Of a DNA stretch of 64,000 bases, positions 55,331 to 64,000 are shown piece by piece. The DNA lies in the NCBI RefSeq assembly GCF_032854445.1, contig NC_088305.1:14925717-14989716 (forward strand), in the 5' to 3' direction. Source of the DNA: Liolophura sinensis (taxonomy: Eukaryota > Mollusca > Polyplacophora > Chitonida > Chitonidae). Position 1 is the first letter of the stretch; every line of letters starts with the position of its first letter. A program made the translations under genes and the position numbers. The notes beneath the pieces are model-generated. The model did not search any database, had not been told where the DNA came from, and saw only the letters and a program-made list of their open reading frames with translations.

Positions 55331-57250
55331 CCAGTGCCCTGTAGGTGTTTGTATAAACCAAAATCTGAGCATGATACATGTACGTTGGACAAAGCTGTCA
55401 TATTTGGTAAGAAACCGACCAATTAGCTACACCATGCATTTATGGTATAGTATAATTAAATTCTTATATTTTGGTCAGCATAGATTTCCTTCAGAGAAGA
55501 ATTTCTGTGAAGCTTTTAATGAAGTGAAAGCACCAAAGACTCAATCATATTTGTTTGAAAGCATTACACTTAATTTTATGCACAGTTTTCACCCAAATTC
55601 TTCTAATTTTGGGGACACCTGAAACACCTGTTTAGCCAATATACGTGTAATTGTAGCAGGAATATTTAGTTTCTTTGTTTTCCCATGATTAGTCAATCTA
55701 ATGAAAGACATACCTGTATTCATTTCATTACTTTTCCAAAAAACTGGGAGAGAAATGTAATTCTTTGTTTTCAGAACCACTGCTATCTGTCCTAAAAAGT
55801 AGAAGAATTAGGGTAAATACATTACTGAAAATTTTGTGTTAAATCACACAGAAGAAGATTTTAGATTTTCCAGTTTTGGTCCGGACTCTCAAACATTCTT
55901 TAAGCCAAGTACAGGTAACCTCAGGGTAAAGATTTCTGCACGGGTTCAAAAAAATTGGTAGCAGCAGGGTACATTGGCAGTTGAGCACATATGAACAAAC
56001 CCTGATTTGAGAAAAATGCATTTCTTCTTCTCTTTTCAAACTGGATATCTGTATACCGTAGACAAACAGCTGAATGGACGCAAATGGCTGGAGCTTCTCG
56101 GGACCCCCGCTAATCACGTGTTTATACTTCATGTTTGCAAACGTCCCACTGCCACACTCGGCACGGTTGTTGACTGTTTTCCGCAAATCCGTTCAAACAC
56201 TGAGGCTGGCAGTTGGGATTATTGTATTGACACCTGACCAGTAGCAGCAAGCCACTGACGACAAGCTGTGGCCAATAGTGAACAACATGTATATGTGTGC
56301 ATCTTGTATCCACAGCTTTTTGCAGTATCTGGACATGATGCTGTGTGTATGCTTTGTATCTTGAGAGCAGAGGGACAGAAGATCATGGGATCGTGTGACA
56401 ATTAAGGCAGGCCTATATATATCACTTTAACGAATTTATAGAAAGGTAGTCGAAAACAAAGATTAGGGTTTAAAGGGAAATGTAGGAAGTTTCGCCAAAA
56501 ATAAAGAAATCGCTTTTCAAGGCATATCTTATGTTTTTATACAAAGCTACAGATGAGGGGAGTATCGGCGTAATGTACACCTCCAAAAATGTCCAATATG
56601 CATATAAGTTGTAAAATAGGTCGTCCAAAATTATTAAGATGCGCATTCCTTGCGTATGCGTACACGTTTCATGTTGATAAGCCTAATCACTTGTAGGCTG
56701 ATTATGGGAGATAACTCTGTATGGGTAAAACTCTGCATAGTGTTTACTTCTCTTAATACATGAAATGTAATCATGGCAGACATGTGGAAAATTACGTCTG
56801 TCTTCAAACCAAAATCCAAGTTATCAGAAGAAGCAAAGGTCTTTGACTGAAACAAACACTTTTTATCGATGTTATTGCTACATCTGAGGATCTGAAGTCC
56901 ACAAGGAGAAAAAAAAGGGGGAATGTTGCTAATGGACAGGGCGTAAATGAAGCGGCTGAAGAGTTATCCTGGGTTTGTTAGTCAAGATGGACATGATGGA
57001 CATAAGGATGATTCTTCATCCTTATCAGAATCAGAGGAGATTAATTGGTAAAACAGAAGGAAAAAATAGATCTTATGTGTCGGCTCATCACTTTGTAGAA
57101 ACATTGATGATCAAAAAGATTCATGAACACAAAGGCACTGAATAGAACTCCTTAAAATTAAACCTAAACTGAGGCATGCTTATTTTGAGCATGGCTTAAG
57201 TTATTTATGATACATCATGCTGGGAAATGGTTTTCTCCGATTAGCCTTCG
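55331..57250. other. Intergenic sequence without recognised gene
   Basis: AT-rich. Short frames only, none with family signatures. GGGAGATAACTCTGTATGGG near 56706 resembles GGGAGATAACTTTATATG near 47060 and may mark a worn dispersed repeat. Confidence 0.4.
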
Positions 57251-58257
57251 ATATAAACCAGTACTCCTGTGATATAAGCCAGTGCTCCTGTGATATAAGC
57301 CAGTGCTCCTGTGATATTAGCCAGTACTCCTGTGATATAAGCCAGTACTCCTGTGATATAATCATGTACTCTAGTGATATAAGCCCATACACCTATGATA
57401 TAAGCCTGTACTCCTGTGATATAATCCAGTGATACAAGCCAGTACTACTGTGATATAAGCACATACTCCTGATATAAGCCAGTACTCCTGTGATATAAGC
57501 CAGTGCTCCTGTGATATTAGCCAGTACTCCTGTGATATAAGCCAGTACTCCTGTGATATAAGCATGTACTCCAGTGATATAAGCCCATACTCCTGTGATA
57601 TAAGCCTGTACTCCTGTGATATAATCCAGTGATACAAGACAGTGCTCCTGTGATATAAGCACATACTCCTGATATAAGCCAGTACTCCTGTGATACAAGC
57701 TTGTACTCCTGTGATATAATCCAGTACTCCTGTAATATAAGCCCGTACTCTTGTGACATAAGCCACTGCTCCTGTGATATAAGCCAGTACTGCTGTAATA
57801 TAAGCATGTACTCCTGTGATATAAGCCAGTACTCCTGTGATATAAGCATGTACTCCTGTGATATAAGCCCATATTCCTGTGATATAATCCAGTGATACAA
57901 GCCATTACTCATGTGATATAAGCCCATCCTCCTGATATAAGCCAGTACTCCTGTTATACAAGCCAGTACTCCTGTGATATAATCCAGTACACCTGTAATA
58001 TAAGCTCGTATTTCTGTGACATAAGCCGGTGCTCCTGTGATATAAGCCAGTACTGCTGTAATATAAGTATGTACTCTTGTGATATAAGCCAGTACTCCTG
58101 TGATATAAGCATGTACTCCTGTGATATAAGCCAATACTCCTCTGATGTAAGCCCATACCCCTGTGATATAAACCAGTACTCCTGTGATATAAGCCAGTAC
58201 TCCTGTGATATAAGCCAGGACTCCTGTGATATAAGCCTGTACACCTGTGATACTGTA
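57251..58257. repeat. 21-bp satellite, about 47 copies
   Basis: Unit ACTCCTGTGATATAAGCCAG plus T, with several shortened units. Its length is a multiple of three and it lacks stops in several frames, which explains the open frames of up to 264 codons (ISQEYWL-type repeats). Confidence 0.95.
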
Positions 58258-58373
58258 GTGCTGTAGTGTTGGAAATAAAGTCCTGGATGATTTTATGTAA
58301 ATCTTGTACACAGATCAGCTAAGTGTTGAATATAAAACAAATATAATGTACATTCCTTTGCTTTCTTCGCTGA

Positions 58374-58409
58374 AGACCCCCCCATCTCCCCCCCCCCCCC
58401 CCCCCCCCA
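58374..58409. repeat. Poly-C tract
   Basis: About 20 consecutive C with C-rich shoulders. Confidence 0.95.
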
Positions 58410-60020
58410 GCCATAAAATTAAAGTAGGGGAGCTTCCTCCCTTGAAATAATGGTTTTTCTCTATACCAAATGACATTGGCTAAGTGGTTTGAATAAAAAT
58501 GCTCAATAAATAAGGACAACGTGCAGTTTATCCCAGGTTATCAAAATTTTTTTCATCAGAAATCTCATAAATTGCATCTCCAGTGATATAAATGGTGAGA
58601 GCCTTCGGGGCCTAGGGGGTCCCTAGACCCTCGCCTGATGTACTGAGATACTGCTGCCGCTGCCCCCTCCCTCCCAATTTTAGAACAGTGCACCCATCCT
58701 AAGACAAATATTTCACCTAAGCTACAAAAAATATTCAGCTAGCATGAAACTGATACCTAAAACATGTGTGGAAAAATTAAATTTATATCATGCATTTCTT
58801 TTGATGCGTCCTTGTAATTTATTGGGCAAAAAAATAAACATGTTAAGTGCAAATGACCTTGACAGTTTCTTTGCCATTATTTAAAGCTCATATTGGAGCC
58901 TTTATCTCCATGGTACCTCTTGTACTAGTTAGTACTGAAATTTGACACCTGTGTAGGCAGATATACTCTGTGTCTGTTTACAGGTAAATACTGAGGTATG
59001 ACTTTCTGCTGGTCAGTTAAGTCCAGATGCTCTTCATGATATATGTACATGTCAGAAAGCTGTCAGTAACGAGCTTCCCTTCTGACCAGCTAATTAGTTA
59101 ATGACCATCTAGATGTCAGGTACAAATGGACATGCCTGGGAACTTTGGATATATCTGGAAAGTCACTTCTCCAGGGATGATGCTCTAGCAACTGCTGCCC
59201 TTACTGCAATACCCATCTGCAGCCTGTACTTTTGGCATTCAGTATACGTTTCAACCTGTTGTAGAAAGATGAAAAGAAAATTAATTTATATTTGGACAAT
59301 GTGAACAAACAGAATGAGGGGAGTATTGTCATGAGCACAGGATAATTGGTGAGAAACTACACATTTATATTTCCTTGATATAAGTTGGGATTCAACACTT
59401 GTTTTAGTTTCTGAACTTTTTCTGAGTTTAGTTTAGGGGCGTTTAGTACATGCTTTATATATACATGCATGTAACCATGGTAACTATCAGTCACCTCACA
59501 AATACAGTATTCACAGATGTATACAAGTTTGACTTCAGTTACAGGGTTTGTATGTGGCCTTGAAAACCTTGAAAAGCCTGGAACTTGAAAGTGACTTTTC
59601 CAGAAAAGCCTGGAAAGTCAGGGGGTTTTAGTAGTTGGGCCTGGAAAAGTCTTACAATTGAGTGTAGTCAGAACCAAGCTAAGCTAAGCTTATCTCCATG
59701 GTATGGTGACATTCTTGTGGGGAAATTTCATTGAGCTTGCGCTTAATGTACTGCTGTGTATAGTTAAAAAAACTGAAGGTTAAACTAATTACTGTCGTTA
59801 TACAAGTGTAGAATATTTATTTTCAGTGACCTGAAAAACAATGAAGAAAGAAATTAGAAATTTCAGTTAACTTGATTTTCCAAATGAAGAAGCCGCTGAG
59901 ATTTGTCTTGTAGTAACCCCTGCCAGATTATCGTGCAGATACATGGGAATTTAGTAAATAACAGTTTGGCTTTAAATCAGGGATTAGGGCAGGTGAACAG
60001 CGAGGTAAATCTTCTTTTGA
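58410..60020. other. Intergenic sequence without recognised gene
   Basis: No convincing open frame or RNA gene seen. A small direct repeat GAAAAGCCTGGAA appears at 59570-59612. Confidence 0.4.
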
Positions 60021-60024
60021 TGGA

Positions 60025-60510
60025 TTAAAGATTAGGATGGAAGAACAAAAATATTATGCTGGCCTGTATAGTAAAGAAATACATGTAGATGATAAAAGAA
60101 GTAAAAATCATACTTTTCATATCATACTCGTTGCCTTCAGCAAAACCCTATGGAGGTAAAAGATTTACAGGGTGCTAGAATAAAATGTGTTCTATAGATA
60201 AACAAATACAGGAAGATCAGTAAAACTTTATCCAGAGCAGGTTTATCGAAAGAAAATATAAGACTAATTTATGATCTTAAGTTTGAAACAAAAGAAAAAG
60301 ATATCTGGGGATTATTTTTACTAATTAACTTTGAAAAGGCTGTTGATTTAGTCATGTGGGATTTTATACTTGAGTTTTCAGCTATTTTTAATTTTGATGA
60401 ATCAATAAGGAAGTGGATCAAATTGTTGTATGCAAATATCCAAACACATGTAGTTCAGAAGTTATTGAGAAGGGATCAGATATCACAATATATATTTTCG
60501 CTTTGCTGAA
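60025..60510 (+). pseudogene. Relic of a LINE reverse transcriptase (L1/Tx1-like)
   Basis: The plus-strand frame near 60235-60475 reads NIRLIYDLK, then a LLINFEKAVD block where active elements have an FEKAFD-type motif, then MWDFIL and RKWIKLLYANIQ. These are successive blocks of LINE reverse transcriptase. About 60035-60110 (MEEQKYYAGLYSKE) resembles the linker before the RT domain. Frameshifts and stops separate the pieces, the catalytic YxDD region is absent, and no endonuclease is seen. An old, dead 5'- and 3'-truncated copy. Confidence 0.75.
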
Positions 60511-60779
60511 TTTCTTGGTCATATTTGATTAGACAAGGTAAATGCATTGTAGGCATACATGTATGTATAGTGATCTGTCACTGAATATACAATATGGTAA
60601 GATGCCAAAGAATCTCAGAACTAAATATCTGCCGGAACGTGAAGCTAAATTGGGTGACGGATTTCAGCTTATTAGGAATACAGTTTTCGACACTGAGGTT
60701 GAACGAAATCTTCAGCATAAATTTACGTGTCGATATAATACTTGTATTGAAAGAGTATTGATTGCAGATCTTTATTAAA

Positions 60780-62370
60780 GCCAATAAGAACTGTGAACCT
60801 ATATGTATGTATGCCATTTGGTAAAGCAATCACCACTTTTTTGAACATATTACACGTATACTATTTCTGTTCTCAGAGATTTAGCAAAATAGCACTGCAT
60901 TATAAATTATATATGTATTATTATATTTTTATTGTGCAAAACCTTTCCGTAGGATATCCATGTATATCTATCGTATGGCAAGTGGTTGACATTCTAGCGG
61001 AATTAGCATGAACTTAAAGATAAACACTTCCTTCATATTGAAATGATTTGATGGAAGCCTGCTGCTATTATTAAGCATTGCGTTTCTCCTGTTTTCCCTG
61101 TTGTGTATGAGCAACAATTTTGAATCCTCTGAGGTAGCCGTTATATTTTGGATGATTTTTCATTTTGATTCACCCAGCGGCCACGCTGTGTTTGTCTCCA
61201 CTGCCTGATAACCATTCAGACTATTTGGACTAGGGTATCCTATGTTTTTGTGTCCAAGATGACTTCCTGTTAAACACTCCAGGAGAAATTCTTAATGCAA
61301 ACCCCCAATATTCCTCTGGCTTTGCCTCGTGGGTCAGAGAAAAACTGCCCCAAACCCACTCAGTTATTGATCACCTGGTTGCTAAGCAACTGTTAAAGAA
61401 TTTAACTTTGTGTCCTCCGGATTGGTTTGATTTTTTGGCAGTTTTCCTTTGAGATGATGACATTATCTGATGATGCCCATAAGGGATGTTGATATGATTT
61501 GATGACATAAAGATCAAAAGTCATCGCCAGATGTAATGCAACTTCTCAGAGTGCAGCAGCTGTTTTAGTTTTGTGAGCATAGAGGGTAGCTTTATGCCTA
61601 ATTAAAGTAAAAAAAGCTTCAACCAAACACTACATTAGATAAGTATGTACATGTAAATGTAGTAAATGAGGTCTCTTGAAATTAGGTAGAAGATACATGT
61701 AAGTTGACATAATTTGATGATGTAGGAACAAATTGTTGCCTGAAATATGTTTGGATGGAAATGGTTGAAATTCGTTTAGTAATTCATATATAGATTAATA
61801 TAATTTTCTGTAACTTGTATGCTTGAATGAAAATATTAGCATTTTACTACAAGTTTATTTACAAAGTCTTACTTGGATGCTTAGTGTTTAGATTATGGAA
61901 GAAACCTAATTTTCACTTTTGGCATGGTGGCACACTGTACACACATATTAAAGCCTGCCTGCTCTCTCTGAGGTTAAGTCCTTATCCTGTAGATCGAACA
62001 CATCTAGCGACTACATCTAGTCACAGAAACAGATCAGTTACATGTACAAAAGTGGGTAAGGGGCAAGGATTGGGGTGTAAAGTGAGAATTAGACACTATA
62101 ATAAAGACCATGGAAGATAGAACTTGATTTATAATTTATAATACACTCATTAATTAGTTAGTTAACGTAAATACTTGACAGCCGGTGTATTTATGGTATT
62201 GAACATGTGAGTTAGGTATGCTGGTATGTTGACATATTCATATGATCTGACATGATTCCTGTATGTTAACAATCACGGTTAACAATCTGAGGATTAGCAA
62301 CAATCTGAGGCTTTAATGAAGTGAACAGTTTCACTACGGAGAGCTCCTTTACTCAGAATTTCTTTAATTG
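60780..62370. other. Intergenic sequence without recognised gene
   Basis: Short frames only. 61827-62120 is open for 97 codons but has no family pattern and no splice or promoter context. Confidence 0.4.
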
Positions 62371-62375
62371 TTCTG

Positions 62376-63456
62376 TGATTAAAAATTGGCTTAACATGTA
62401 TTGGTGTACCAGATCATCCTGACATTCTTTAATAGTGATTCAAAATTGGCTTAACATGTATTGGTGTATCAGATCATCCTGACATTCTTTAATAGTGATT
62501 AAAAATTGGCTTAACATGTATTGGTGTATCAGATCATCCTGACATCCTTCAATAGTGATTAAAAATTGGCTTAACATGTATTGGTGTAGCAGATCATCCT
62601 GACATTGTTCAGTAGTGATTAAAAATTGGCTTAACATGTATTGGTGTACTAGATCATCCTGACATTCTTTAATAGTGATTAAAAATTGGCTTAACATCTA
62701 TTGGTGTACCAGATCATCCTGACATTCTTTAATAGTGATTAAAAATTGGCTTAACATGTATTGGTGTACCAGATCATCCTGACATTCTTTAATAGTGATT
62801 AAAAATTGGCTTAACATGTATTGGTGTAGCAGATGATCCTGACATTGTTCAGTAGTGATTAAAAATTGGCTTAACATGTATTAGTGTAGCAGATCATCCT
62901 GACATTGTTCAGTAGTGATTAAAAATTGGCTTAACATGTATTGGTGTAGCAGATCATCCTGACATTCTTTAATAGTGATTAAAAATTGGCTTAACATGTA
63001 TTGGTGTATCAGATCATCCTGACATTCTTCAATAGTGATTAAAAATTGGCTTAACATGTATTGGTGTATCAGATCATCCTGACATCCGTCAATAGTGATT
63101 AAAAATTGGCTTAACATGTATTGGTGTAGCAAATCATCCTGACATTGTTCAGTAGTGATTAAAAATTGGCTTAACATGTATTGGTGTACCAGATCATCCT
63201 GACATTCTTTAATAGTGATTGAAAATTGGCTTAACATGTATTGGTGTATCAGATCATCCTGACATTCTTCAATAGTGATTAAAAATTGGCTTAACATGTA
63301 TTGGTGTAGCAGATCATCCTGACATTGTTCAGTAGTGATTAAAAATTGGCTTAACATGTATTGGTGTAGCAGATCATCCTGACATCCTTTAATAGTGATT
63401 AAAAATTGGCTTAACATGTATTGGTGTACCAGATCATCCTGACATTCTTTAATAGC
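62376..63456. repeat. 60-bp satellite, about 18 copies
   Basis: Unit with AAAATTGGCTTAACATGTAT and AGATCATCCTGACATTCTTT, highly regular at 60 bp. Alternating variants (ATTCTTTAA, ATTGTTCAG, ATCCTTCAA) suggest a higher-order order. A multiple of three, so an open frame of 220 codons arises on minus (QCQDDLLHQYMLSQFLIT). Confidence 0.97.
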
Positions 63457-64000
63457 ACATGTGAAAATTCTACATGCATGCATGTAATTCTCTGAATGAG
63501 TTTGTCTAATGTCTACCAGGTACATGTATATATATCTATACATTCAAGATATGTTTTTTGATATGGATATAATGTTTTTTCTAGACATGACCATATTCTT
63601 TTACGCTACCACAATGTGTGTTTATTGTGGGTAATGACATTCTGTGTTCCATTTACAATGTATGTAGTGTTCTTCTCAGACAAAAATAACAGAAGTTGTA
63701 GATATGTACGGGTTGCAACAACAGACATAATAAATAAACACTGTGCATAATGTTGACTGGCAGACAGACAACAACACTGTCTTGGTGAACCTGAAGAGTC
63801 TAAATTTACACCTGTGAACAGAGTGGCAGGTGAATTGGCGGTCAGACTGTTGCTGTCATGGTGTGCTGACATCGGGGTATTGGCGCTCAGAGAAACTGTG
63901 TAAACTGCATTTCAAATGAGAGTTGCTTTTGTAGTACATGTACATGTATGTCAAGTTAACTTAAGATAGAGACATTAGGTACAATGTTCCGTGTCAGCTA
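63457..64000. other. Right edge, no recognised feature
   Basis: A minus frame of 88 codons (63606-63872) has no family signature. Repeated TACATGTA palindromes only. Confidence 0.4.

Noticed and set aside
57393-58311. Minus frames of 131-264 codons
   Set aside because: Translation of the 21-bp satellite in different phases; no domain and no flanking exon signals.
60542-60778. 78-codon plus frame after the LINE relic
   Set aside because: Could be a further LINE piece, but I see no recognisable reverse transcriptase block in it.
61827-62120. 97-codon plus frame
   Set aside because: No domain pattern and no supporting gene signals; probably chance.
62881-63543. Minus frame of 220 codons
   Set aside because: Translation of the 60-bp satellite.

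Overview
This window is animal (eukaryotic) genomic DNA. Genes are split by GT-AG introns, tandem arrays are abundant, and at least four SINE-like families carry tRNA-like heads. One of these families, with the tail motif GAGTACGGCGTAAAACACCA, together with very frequent TACATGTA palindromes, resembles mollusc or other lophotrochozoan genomes as I remember them. The species cannot be named from sequence alone.

One complete protein-coding gene was assembled by hand on the minus strand. Its ATG is at 53015 and its TAG stop at 5007. I find 24 coding exons with consensus splice sites and matching phases. They add up to 2757 coding bases, or 918 residues. The domain order is UBA (about 8-46), a charged helix (131-187), UBX (218-293, with the FPR loop at 263-265), an acidic and glycine-rich linker (300-440), an LRR cap (about 471-527) and about 16 leucine-rich repeats to the C-terminus. 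The N-terminal third looks like a UBXN1-type p97/VCP cofactor. The C-terminal half looks like the substrate-recognition LRR of E3-ligase receptors. I do not recognise this fusion and give it no symbol.

Layout: 1-1760 has nothing recognisable. 1763-3926 is a 61-bp satellite. 4060-5006 is 3' flank with a MITE-like inverted repeat. 5007-53015 is the gene, and its introns hold most of the repeats: SINEs, TTAA-type MITEs, a 2.5-kb inverted repeat at 7725-10200, and at least ten tandem arrays. 53016-57240 is 5' flank with a SINE. 57251-58257 is a 21-bp array. 60025-60510 is a relic of a LINE reverse transcriptase. 62376-63456 is a 60-bp satellite.

The most unusual signal is that three intronic minisatellites were built from the gene's own splice junctions. 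In intron 6 a 43-bp unit (36 bp of exon 6 plus 7 bp of intron, with the donor) fills almost the whole intron. In intron 15 a 19-bp unit starts at the first intron base, so every unit reads GT...AG. In intron 20 a 59-bp unit carries the acceptor and first codons of exon 21. Each array offers many decoy splice sites beside the real one.

The long open frames inside the arrays (up to 755 codons) arise from repeat length and composition and are not called as genes. The assembly has a 200-base N gap at 33682-33881, inside intron 13.
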